From positions 1 through 64,000 of the forward strand of contig JBKEET010000007.1 of NCBI GenBank assembly GCA_047777475.1: a stretch of 64,000 nt of DNA. The letters are read 5' to 3'. The notes below the pieces were generated by a model. It worked only from the letters and a program-made list of their open reading frames with translations, ran no database searches and was not told the DNA's origin. Of the stretch, positions 16,926 to 25,896 are shown in pieces (position 1 is the stretch's first letter; each line of letters starts with the position of its first letter). This DNA comes from Sutterella sp047777475 (GTDB lineage Bacteria; Pseudomonadota; Gammaproteobacteria; Burkholderiales; Burkholderiaceae_F). A program made the translations under genes and the position numbers.

Positions 16926-18386
16926 TCAGTAAAGATTGCCCGTCTTTTCGTTGAGCGAGATGTAGATGTTCTTCACCTGCGTGTAGTGCTGGAGCATCAT
17001 CTTGTGCGTCTCGCGGCCGATGCCGGACTTCTTGTAGCCGCCGAACGGGGCGCCCGCAGGAAGCTCGTTGTAGGTGTTGACCCACATGCGGCCGGTGCGC
17101 ACGCCGCGCGCGACGCGGATCGCGCGGTTGATATCCCGCGTCCAGACGGCGCCGCCGAGGCCGTACTCGCTTTCGTTGGCAAGGCGAAGCGCTTCTTCTT
17201 CGTCCTTGAACTTCTCGACAACGACGACCGGGCCGAAGATTTCCTGCTGCGCAACGCGCATGTCGTTCGTAACGTCGGTGAGAATGGTCGGCTCCATGAA
17301 GACGCCCTTGTCACCCAGGCGCTTGCCGCCCGTCAGAATCTTCGCGCCCTGGCTCACGCCGTCGCGCACGCAGGCGAGAATCTTGTCGAGCTGACGCGTA
17401 TTGACCTGAGCGCCCATCTGCGTTTCGGGATCGAGCGGATCGCCCACTTTAATCTTCTTAAACGCTTTGGCGAGCTCAGAGACGAACTTGTCGTAGATGC
17501 CCTCTTGGACGAGGAGGCGGCTGCCGGCGCAGCAGACCTGGCCCTGGTTGAACAGAATCGCGAGCTGGGCACCCTCAATCGCCTTGTCGAGCTGCGCGTC
17601 GTCGAAGACGATGTTGGCGGACTTGCCGCCGAGCTCAAGCGTGCTCGGAATGAGGCGCTTGGCCGCAGCCGCAGCGACGCTGTAGCCGACTTCGGTCGAG
17701 CCCGTGAAGGCGAGCTTGTCGACGTCGGGGTGATCGAGCAGGGCCTGGCCGGCAATAGAGCCGCGGCCCGTGATGATGTTGACGACGCCCGGCGGAAGAA
17801 TCTTGTTAATCAGCTTGCCGAGTTCGTTCAGAGACAGCGGCGTCGAGGACGAAGACTTGATCACGACCGTGTTGCCCGCGGCAAGAGCCGGGGCGAGCTT
17901 CCAAGCGCCCATCAGGAGCGGGAAGTTCCACGGAATGATCTGGCCGACCACACCAATCGGCTCGTGAAGGATGATCGAGAGCGTCTGGTCGTCGAGCATG
18001 ACGGCAGAACCTTCTTCGGCGCGCAGGCAGCCCGCGAAGTAGCGGAAATGATCCGCAGAAGCGGGGACGTCGATGTTTTTGGTTTCGCGGATCGGCTTGC
18101 CGTTGTCTTTCGTTTCAACGGTTGCGAGCCACTCGGCGTTCTCGTCGATCGCGTCGGCGATCTTATTGAGGAGCGCTGCGCGCTGAGCGGGCGAGGTCTT
18201 GGACCAAGCCGGGAAAGCGGCACGCGCGGCTTTTACTGCGCGGTCGACGTCTGCGGGCGAAGCTTCGGCGCACTCGGCGAGCTTTTCGCCGGTCGCGGGA
18301 TTGGTCGTCACGAAGGTTTTTCCGCCTTCGGCATCAACGAACTGTCCGTTGATCAGGAGACCGTATTTCTTGTCAAGTTGCTTCAT
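16926..18386 (-). CDS. NAD(P)-dependent aldehyde dehydrogenase
   Basis: This 486-residue ALDH-superfamily enzyme has the N-terminal KYGLLINGQFVDA, IPWNFPLLMGAWKLAPALAA (cofactor site), FTGSTEVG, the catalytic Glu in LELGGKSANIV (about residue 255) and the catalytic Cys in GQVCCAGSR (about residue 289). The C-terminal PFGGYKKSGIGRE is also typical. It oxidises an aldehyde to the acid. The best resemblance is to the general AldA/acetaldehyde-type group; the substrate is not decidable from sequence. GGAGT precedes the ATG. It is monocistronic, and its upstream side is a long AT-rich gap. Confidence 0.92.
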   Translation of the reverse strand: MKQLDKKYGLLINGQFVDAEGGKTFVTTNPATGEKLAECAEASPADVDRAVKAARAAFPAWSKTSPAQRAALLNKIADAIDENAEWLATVETKDNGKPIRETKNIDVPASADHFRYFAGCLRAEEGSAVMLDDQTLSIILHEPIGVVGQIIPWNFPLLMGAWKLAPALAAGNTVVIKSSSSTPLSLNELGKLINKILPPGVVNIITGRGSIAGQALLDHPDVDKLAFTGSTEVGYSVAAAAAKRLIPSTLELGGKSANIVFDDAQLDKAIEGAQLAILFNQGQVCCAGSRLLVQEGIYDKFVSELAKAFKKIKVGDPLDPETQMGAQVNTRQLDKILACVRDGVSQGAKILTGGKRLGDKGVFMEPTILTDVTNDMRVAQQEIFGPVVVVEKFKDEEEALRLANESEYGLGGAVWTRDINRAIRVARGVRTGRMWVNTYNELPAGAPFGGYKKSGIGRETHKMMLQHYTQVKNIYISLNEKTGNLY

Positions 18387-19024
18387 ATTGACTCCGTTTA
18401 GTTTGTTGAAATCTTTTTTCGACGCTTGTTCAATAGAAAATTTCTAATCGTTCAAGTTAGTCAATAGATTCCATACGGTTAGTGTAGTCAGGTAAAAACG
18501 CTCTGTCTTCCCTAATTCGACTGAAAATTTGTAGTTTTTTAGATCTAACTCCTAAGGTTTATAAAAAATACTCATTTTGGTTTGTAAAAATTAGTGACAG
18601 AAAGACCTAAGGCAATATTTGCAAGGTTGGGCTTAGAAATGATTTTCTATAAAAATCAATCTGTATTTCAGGAAAAGAGGAGGTTTATGGACTCATCACA
18701 AGCTGGATTTGAGTGCTATTAACCTTTATTTTCAAGAACGCTTCTCATTAGCGATGTCGCTAAGAAAATCGACTTTTTCCCAGCCGGAAAAAAAAAGAGA
18801 CTTTAGATTTGCTTATCAGACATTTTTTGTAATTGGACTGCGAAAATATTGTCCGAAACAATCCTTAGGAATAAGTCTGAAGCTGTAGCAAACTGAGTAA
18901 AACGTCAGTTGGTGCTGGACTGGATAAAAACGGCGGTTTCTAGAGTACAAACGCAGGCTTTATTTAAAAAAGATCTTGGAAATATTTCATCCCTTTGATT
19001 GTTTGATTTTGTGTAATGCGATAT
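18387..19024. other. AT-rich non-coding stretch
   Basis: About 640 bp are much richer in A and T than the flanking genes. I find no frame with a ribosome site and no repeats. It separates the ALDH promoter from the terminator of the hydrogenase-rubrerythrin gene and marks the left edge of an AT-rich island. Confidence 0.6.
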
Positions 19025-19051
19025 CAAAAAAGGGCGGCATAAAGCCGCCCC
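19025..19051 (-). terminator. Rho-independent terminator of hydrogenase-rubrerythrin gene
   Basis: On the minus strand GGGCGGC-TTTAT-GCCGCCC is followed by TTTTTT. It lies 50 bp beyond the stop codon. Confidence 0.88.
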
Positions 19052-19101
19052 TAAACTGAAAGAAATAACCAGCAAAAACTTTTAGCTGATCATCTTATAC
19101 A

Positions 19102-21174
19102 TCAGTAATTTTCAGCTCTGAGCTGGAAATACGCCTGCGAGTAACCGCACACCGGGCAAACTTCCGGCGCCTTCGGTCCGACAACGATGTGACCGCAGAT
19201 GCGGCATTCCCACATGTACTCTCCGGCCTTTTCGAAGACCTGCTTCATCTCAACGTTGTGGAGCAACTTGCGATAGCGCTCCTCATGCGTCTTTTCGATC
19301 GCAGCCACGGCACGGAAGCGGGCGGCGAGCTCGGGGAAGCCTTCGGCTTCGGCATCCTTCGCAAAGCCGTCGTACATATCGGTCCACTCGTAGTTCTCAC
19401 CGGCAGCGGCAGCCTTCAGGTTCGCCGCCGTGTCGCCGATGCCGCCGAGTGCCTCAAACCACAGGCGGGCGTGTTCCTGCTCGTTGCGTGCGGTTGAAAG
19501 GAAGATCTCGGCGATCTGCTCAAAGCCCTCACGCTTAGCGACGTTCGCAAAGTAGGTGTACTTGTTGCGGGCCTGGGACTCGCCGGCAAAAGCGGCCTGC
19601 AGGTTCTTTTCGGTCTTCGTGCCGGCGAGGGACTTGCCGCCGGCGGCGGGAGCTGCGGACTTGGCCGCGGGTGCGGGCTTCTTGTCTTCGATCTTTTCGA
19701 AGTACTCTGCGCCCTTGTGGCAGAGCGGGCAGACGAAATCCTTCGGAAGCTCGTCGCCTTCGTAGATGTAGCCGCAGACTTTGCAACGGTAAGCCATTTT
19801 CGATTCTCCTAGATCCGACCGACGGTCGGTGTAGTGGGTGTGAAGCAATTTTTCGGCGAGTTCGGAAAGGGGCTTGCCGAAAAAGGTTTGATAAAGAGTT
19901 TTGATTTCGGGGTTTTCGGTGCTTTCGCGAATCGCAAGGGACGCATCGCGCCTGTAAAGGCTGTCGATGCGTGCCTGACGAATGGCATTTGCTTTGTCGG
20001 CGAATGCCTTGGGCTGGCCGCCGCCCGAAATGCAGCCGCCCGGGCAGGTCATCACTTCGACGAAGTGATAGGACTTCCGTCCCGCCTTGATTTCTTCAAT
20101 GAGCTTGCCGGCGGATGCCGTGCCGTAGACAACGGCAACTTTCACTTCGGTGCCGGCGATGTTGACGGAAGCTTCCTTGACGTCGCGAAGGCCGCGCACG
20201 GGGGTGAGCTCAAAGAACTGAGCAGGGGCTTTTTCGCCCGTCAGCAGACGGTAAGCGGTGCGAAGCGCCGCTTCCATCACACCGCCCGTGTTGCCGAAGA
20301 TGACGCCCGCACCGGAGGCTTCGCCCATGAAGTTATCGTACTTGCCGTCGGGCAGGCTGCTGAAGTCGATGCCGCGGCTCTTCGCCCACTCGGCGAGTTC
20401 GGTCGTCGTGATGACGTAATCCGTGTCGCGCATCGACGGGTCGCCGAGATAGCGTCCGGCGGCATTCATTTCGCTTCTTGCAATTTCGGCTTTCTTGGCC
20501 GTGCAGGGCGTCACGGCGACGTGCACGATCTTTTTAGGATCGATTCCGGCTTTCTGGGCGAAATACGTCTTCACAGTCGGGCCCTGCATGCCGATCGGGC
20601 TTCTCGCTGTAGAGATGTTCGGAAGCATCTCCGGGTAAAACGTTTCGCAGTACTGCACCCAGGCGGGGCAGCAGCTCGTGAACTGCGGAAGCGGGCCCGT
20701 CTTTTTGGTCAGGCGCTCGACGAGTTCGCTTGCTTCTTCGCAGATCGTGAGATCAGCGGCGAAGTTGGTATCGAGCACGTAGCTGGCGCCGAGCTTGCGA
20801 AGCAGGGAAATCATCTTGCTTTCAACGAAGCTGCCTGGCTCGCAGCCGAACGCATCGCCGATAGCGACGCGCACCGAGGGACTCGTCGAGAAAATGACGA
20901 TTTTGTCGGGATCAGCAACAAGTTCGGCAACGCGCTGCCAGTCGGGCTTCACTTTAAGCGAGCCCGTCGGGCACACAGCAATGCATTGCCCGCAATGTAT
21001 GCAAACAGAACGATCTCCAGTTTTTGCAAGACTGTACCGATTGTTGACGCCGATGTAGTCGTTACAAGTGCGAGCACAAAGCGTGCACTTGACGCAAAGA
21101 GATTCGTCGCGAACGATCGATGGGTTGTTCTCGTCGATCGCAACGCGGACGGACTGTGGCATGTGCTTAGACAT
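19102..21174 (-). CDS. [FeFe]-hydrogenase fused to rubrerythrin
   Basis: A single 690-residue frame starts at 21174 after GGAG. Residues 1-70 bind two [4Fe-4S] clusters (Cys 27, 30, 33, 37 and 58, 61, 64, 68). About 90-455 is the H-cluster domain, with TSCCPAW (166-172), TPCTAKKAE (222-230; Thr replaces the usual Met) and EVMTCPGGCISGGGQP. After the usual HydA end (LLHTHYTDR), residues 460-690 are a complete rubrerythrin. This part has an N-terminal rubredoxin (YRCKVCGYIYEG, CPLC), a di-iron ferritin-like domain (GESQARN, NEQEHARLW, EKTHEERY) and a C-terminal rubredoxin (CRICGHIV, CPVCGYSQ). The layout suggests H2-driven reduction of peroxide or oxygen, or H2 release coupled to redox sensing; this is inference. 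No hydEFG maturases are in the window. A ribosome site inside the frame could also yield free rubrerythrin. Confidence 0.92.
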   Translation of the reverse strand: MSKHMPQSVRVAIDENNPSIVRDESLCVKCTLCARTCNDYIGVNNRYSLAKTGDRSVCIHCGQCIAVCPTGSLKVKPDWQRVAELVADPDKIVIFSTSPSVRVAIGDAFGCEPGSFVESKMISLLRKLGASYVLDTNFAADLTICEEASELVERLTKKTGPLPQFTSCCPAWVQYCETFYPEMLPNISTARSPIGMQGPTVKTYFAQKAGIDPKKIVHVAVTPCTAKKAEIARSEMNAAGRYLGDPSMRDTDYVITTTELAEWAKSRGIDFSSLPDGKYDNFMGEASGAGVIFGNTGGVMEAALRTAYRLLTGEKAPAQFFELTPVRGLRDVKEASVNIAGTEVKVAVVYGTASAGKLIEEIKAGRKSYHFVEVMTCPGGCISGGGQPKAFADKANAIRQARIDSLYRRDASLAIRESTENPEIKTLYQTFFGKPLSELAEKLLHTHYTDRRSDLGESKMAYRCKVCGYIYEGDELPKDFVCPLCHKGAEYFEKIEDKKPAPAAKSAAPAAGGKSLAGTKTEKNLQAAFAGESQARNKYTYFANVAKREGFEQIAEIFLSTARNEQEHARLWFEALGGIGDTAANLKAAAAGENYEWTDMYDGFAKDAEAEGFPELAARFRAVAAIEKTHEERYRKLLHNVEMKQVFEKAGEYMWECRICGHIVVGPKAPEVCPVCGYSQAYFQLRAENY
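19797..19810 (-). promoter_or_regulatory. Internal ribosome-binding site and ATG at the fusion joint
   Basis: AGGAGA lies 7 nt before an in-frame ATG (19797), which begins MAYRCKVCGYIYEG, a normal rubrerythrin start. It could direct separate synthesis of the 231-residue rubrerythrin from the same message. Confidence 0.7.
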
Positions 21175-22033
21175 TGGATCTCCGAAATTTAGGTGCACTC
21201 GGCGGGGTTGCCTGCGCACCAAGGGGTGTAAGGATTGTAGCCTTGCTTGGGATCAATTTAAGACTAATTTTCTATGTTGTATTAATAGAAAAATTATTAA
21301 AAATCTTTTCTTGATAGTTTTTGATTGTATCACAGCAGTTCCTTGTTTTTTGTAGGGGAAGAGACCGTTGGGGTGACAGTGCTCGATGATCAGTTGGACA
21401 CAAATCCGGTGAGTTGGGGTCTCTGACTGTTGGTTTTGATGGTTCTGAGTTTGGTTCGTCATCAATTTTTTTGGGAATAACCAAAACTAGGAAGTTCTCT
21501 TTTGAGTTCTAAGAAGTTTCAACGCTACAAGCTGAGATACAAAGACTGCGAAGATTCCCTGTTTTAATGGCTTGGACAAGTTATTGTGGCGAAAGATTGC
21601 AATTTAACAATTTTCAGAAACGCAAATTTTTATATGAGAATATTCCCGTGGAGAGGAACCTAAAAAATTAAAAAAAAATCAGGAAGTTGCCTCTCTTAAA
21701 TTTTTACACCATTAATTCAAAAATTGATCTTTAGTTCTTATCAAGTGTGGGCTGCAAATGCCTAACAGATCTCAAAACGTTTCTGGCGGACTCGCTTTGG
21801 GATTTAGATTGCCTCCGAGCAAAAAAGGTCATGCCGTGCTTCGGTGTGTTGTAAAGTTGTTTGAGCGTTGCGGGGGAAAATCTATTTGCCAATGAACAAC
21901 GCATGAGAGTAAGGATTAATCAGCGGACGCAATTGTAAGGGCGTATCAGTTGATTAGTATCGTAAAGCTGCGAGACTAAAGATGCTGCTTCATGAAAGTT
22001 TCTTTGGCAAGTAATTTGTGAGAGATTTTGATA
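21175..22033. other. AT-rich non-coding stretch before cas1
   Basis: About 860 bp hold no gene I can support. I looked for type I-F repeats (28-bp units with a GC-rich palindrome) and found no regularly spaced repeat. A 45-codon frame at 21758-21895 has no ribosome site. The region holds the promoters of the hydrogenase fusion and of cas1. Confidence 0.6.
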
Positions 22034-23002
22034 ATGGATTCTTTTACTCCGACCGATCTAAAGGTAATTCTGCATTCCAAGAGAGCAAATATTTTTGTTC
22101 TTGAACATTGCAGAATCGTTCAGAAAGACGGAAGGGTTTTGTACCTTTGTGAAAAATCCGGCGGAAGTAATAAGAATTATTTCAATATTCCGGTTGCTAA
22201 TACAACTTGTATTCTTTTAGGCAACGGGACATCTATTACTCAGGCCGCTGTCCGTGTGCTTTGTCAGGCTGGAGTAATGCTTGGCTTCTGCGGCGGAGGC
22301 GGAACTCCGCTTTATATGGGGAGTGATGTTGAGTGGTTTTCGCCGCAAAGCGAATATCGTCCCACAGAATATCTCCAGGGCTGGGTCTCATTCTGGTTTG
22401 ACGAAAAGAAACGTTTGAATGGGGCTAAATTCTTTCAGAAAAAACGAGTTGAATACGTTAATAAAATATGGCCGGAATTAAAAATATTTAATGCACATAA
22501 TGAGAAGAAATCTTATTTGACAGAATTAAATACGGCCGGTGCTATTTATTTGACAGCTATCGAAGCGAGTACCAGCGTTGCTAATCTGCTTTTGTCTGAA
22601 GCTAGGTATACCCGGCAGCTTTATGCAATTTGCTCGCGTTTTATGAATTTCGACGGCTTTAAGCGAGAATTTCAATCCGAGGACGCTGCAAATTCTTTTC
22701 TGAATCAAGGTAATTATCTGGCATACGGTTTGGCGGCTACATGCCTTTGGGTATTAGGAATTCCTCATGGCCTAGCTCTGATGCATGGAAAAACAAGACG
22801 CGGCGCTTTGGTTTTTGATGTTGCTGATTTGATCAAAGATGCGGTTGTTCTGCCTGTTTCTTTTGCCTGCGCGGGGTTAGGGCTGGAAGAAAATGAATTT
22901 CGGCAGGTACTCTTGCAAGCCTTTATTGATTCTCAGTCGATGGATTGGATGTTTTCGATTGTTGAAGCAATGGCTCTTAAAGAAGGTAGTGCTTCAAAAT
23001 GA
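22034..23002 (+). CDS. cas1: Cas1, type I-F CRISPR integrase
   Basis: The ATG at 22034 gives 322 residues. The protein has the I-F Cas1 pattern: TDLKVILHSKRANIFVLEHC, a beta-rich N-terminal domain with LGNGTSITQAAVRVLCQAGV and FCGGGGTPLY. The helical domain has the metal-site Glu in LLSEARYTRQLY, and His and Asp residues in LMHGKTRRGALVFDVADLIK. Cas1 inserts new spacers into CRISPR arrays. It overlaps cas2-3 by four bases, as in intact I-F operons. The frame looks complete, but no array is visible nearby. Base composition is AT-richer than the rest of the window. Confidence 0.95.
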   Translation: MDSFTPTDLKVILHSKRANIFVLEHCRIVQKDGRVLYLCEKSGGSNKNYFNIPVANTTCILLGNGTSITQAAVRVLCQAGVMLGFCGGGGTPLYMGSDVEWFSPQSEYRPTEYLQGWVSFWFDEKKRLNGAKFFQKKRVEYVNKIWPELKIFNAHNEKKSYLTELNTAGAIYLTAIEASTSVANLLLSEARYTRQLYAICSRFMNFDGFKREFQSEDAANSFLNQGNYLAYGLAATCLWVLGIPHGLALMHGKTRRGALVFDVADLIKDAVVLPVSFACAGLGLEENEFRQVLLQAFIDSQSMDWMFSIVEAMALKEGSASK

Positions 23003-25896
23003 TGATTCTTTTTATTTCTCAAAGCACAGGCAGCGCAATTCCTGAAACGCGAAGAATTCTCGATACGTTTGCCAACAGAATAGGGGATAACACTTGGGTT
23101 TCCCTTATGACGGAAGCCGGTGTAAACACGGTCAAAATGCTTTTGAGACAGAAGGCTCAGAGAAATACTGCTGTTTGCTGTCATTGGATCCGTTCCCGAA
23201 CGAGGCGTGAGGTGCTCTGGACAGTTGGGAGACATGACGCTTTCACCAAGGAAGGTTTTGTGCCTGTTAATGAAACAGAAAAAGATCTTATGGTTGATGA
23301 TGCAAAAAATGCTTGGAACACTTTGCCTTTAATTGAAATTATGAGCACTATGGCGGGCCTGTTCCATGATTTTGGAAAATCCAATCAGTTTTTTCAAGAC
23401 AAAATCAAACCCTCTTCTAAAAGTCAAAAGCCAAAAAAAGATCCTATCAGGCATGAATACCTTTCAAGGTTGTTTATTGAAGCTTTGGTCACGCTGTGCG
23501 GAAAGGCTGATGCTACAGGGTGGCTTCGTCAGCTAAAAAGCGGCGATCTCAAAGAGAAGGAATTGCGTGATACTGTCAAAAAAATTGTCAATGACCCTAG
23601 ACAGAAATTGCAGCTGCCTAACGCAGCGGCCTTGCTTTGCTGGCTGGTTCTGTCTCATCACAGAATGCCCCGGCCGTTTTGGCCGAACAGACAGAAAGAC
23701 GAAGCCCTGCGTTTATCGAATATCTTGAATTGTCAGCGTTTCGCGTCAATTCAGGAAGTGTTGGGAAATATTGACGAGACTTGGGGATATTGCAATGAAG
23801 AGAACCTTGCAAAAGATGACAAGAAAAGGGGGAAATGTCTGTCTTTTGCTTCAAAAGACCTGATCACTGATTCTTCTGTCTGGGTCAGAGAGGCTTCGGT
23901 TTGTTCTGAAAAGCTGGAGCTTTTGTCTATTCAGCTGGAAAATTCATTCAAGGATGGAACATGGCGTGAAATCGCTTTTTACAGCCGCTTTTGCCTGATG
24001 CTTGCCGATCATGAATATTCATCCAGATCAGGCGATCCTGATTGGCAGGCATCAAGCGCACTTTATGCCAACACACGCTTCGACGGGGATAACTTAGTTT
24101 ACAACCAGCCACTTGATGAGCACTTGGTCAAGGTTGGGCGCCTTGCGGCGAAGATTGCCCGCAGACTGCCATATTTTTCAAATGGCTTAGCACGTTTAAA
24201 TGATTTGGATTTCAAGGAAAGATTAGGAAAGACACCGGCGAAATTCCTATGGCAGGACAAAGCGGCTGATGTTCTTGCTGAGTGGCGCAGAGCTCATGAC
24301 GCGGATGTTCAAGGTTTTTTCGGCGTTAATTTGGCCAGCACAGGATGCGGAAAAACGCTTGCTAACGCGAAAATTATGCAGTCGCTTTCAGATGACGGCA
24401 GAAGTCTTCGCTATACGCTGGCACTTGGCCTCAGAACTCTGACGCTTCAAACGGGCGATGAATACCGAGAAAAACTCGGTATGACCAACGAGGACCTTGC
24501 TGTAGTAATTGGTTCGAACGCAGTTTTGCAACTGCATCAAGAAAGCAAAGGTGAACAGCAAGAAGAAGAGGGAGAAGGCGTAATCCCCGATCCTGAGAAT
24601 TTAGGTTCGGAGTCTGGAGAAAGCCTGACCGGCGATGCTGTTATAGATTTTGCCGGCACTGATCAGGATTCAATTCTTTCCACTGTCCTTACAAGCGACA
24701 AAGCAAATTCGATTTTCAGTGCACCGGTTCTTGTGTGCACCATTGATCATCTGATGGGAGCGACCGAAACAATAAAAGGCGGGAGGTACATCCTTCCCTC
24801 GCTGCGGCTTATGTCCTCGGATCTCATCATCGATGAAATTGATGATTTCACAGGGAACGATTTGATTGCCCTAACGCGCTTGGTGTTCACGGTGGGCATG
24901 TTGGGCAAAAAGGTCATGATCTCCTCTGCCACCATTCCTCCCAGCCTAGCAATCGGCTTTTTTGGGTTTTATCAGAAAGGCTGGGAAATTTATGCTCAAA
25001 CGCATGGCAAATCCAAAAAAATCGGATGTGGGTGGATAGATGAATTCCAAACTCGAGTTTTGGATATTACCGCCGGTGATCCTGCGCCCGGAATATTCTC
25101 TTCATCACATGATCTTTTCGTTCAAGCGAGGATCCGCCATTTAAAACAAAGTGAAGCTCGCAGAAAAGCAAGAATCGTTCCTATTTCTGATGGTGGTGGC
25201 AAAGCTGATTTAAAAGACTACTTTAGGGTCATTCTGAGTGAGATACTGCAGCTGCACAAGATACACGGGTATTTGGATCCCCAAACCGGAATTAAGGTGT
25301 CTTTCGGTGTAGTACGCACTGCAAATATCAAATTATGCATTCCTTTAACTCGCTTCCTTTTGCAGAGCTCATTGCCGGAAGGAACAGAGATCAGGACAAT
25401 GGCTTATCACTCACAGCAGCTCTTGATACTTCGTCATGAACAGGAACGTTATCTCGATGAAGTTCTCGGTAAAAAGGGACGGCTTGCGAATCCAATCATT
25501 CGCGAACATTTGCATAACGTTTTGAAAGCTGGCTGCCGTAATTTGATTTTTATTCTTGTTGCGACACCCGTTGAAGAGGTTGGCCGCGATCATGATTTTG
25601 ACTGGGCTGTCGCAGAGCCGTCCTCCTTCCGGTCGATTATCCAGCTCTCTGGTCGTGTTCGGCGGCATAGGGAAGGGGCAGTTCTCGAACCCAACCTATC
25701 GCTTCTTGAGTACAACTGGAAAGGGTTCAAAGGCGATGACATTGCTTTTTGTCGGCCTGGTTTTGAATCAGATAAACCTGAGTTCGCGGACTTATTCTAT
25801 GCATACGGGGTACTCGACTCCGGCCGCTTTATAGGCGAGTCGAGTCACCTTGTTGGGCTCGGAAGTAATCAAGCATCCTTTTATCTCAGAGCATGA
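22999..25896 (+). pseudogene. cas3: Cas2-Cas3 fusion of type I-F system, 3' end replaced by an insertion sequence
   Basis: The frame spans 965 codons, but native Cas3 sequence seems to end near 25797, after which it reads into an insertion element. Residues 1 to about 95 are the Cas2-like domain. Next comes the HD nuclease domain, with LFHDFGKSNQFF (about 120), LVLSHHRMPR and MLADHEYSS. The helicase follows, with Walker A ASTGCGKTLANAK (about 445), LIIDEIDDF, the SAT motif MISSATIPP and motif VI QLSGRVRRHR. Intact I-F Cas2-3 proteins are about 1,080-1,100 residues, so about 150 C-terminal residues are gone. No csy1-csy2-csy3-cas6f follow. Interference by this locus is therefore very unlikely; adaptation by Cas1 and the Cas2 domain cannot be excluded. 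Confidence 0.9.

Noticed and set aside
21758..21895. 45-codon frame upstream of cas1
   Set aside because: No ribosome site and no resemblance to a Cas or other family; the length is expected by chance in this composition.
21175..22033. CRISPR array next to cas1
   Set aside because: I read this stretch, 18.4-19.1 kb and 27.4-27.6 kb for spaced 28-bp repeats and found none.
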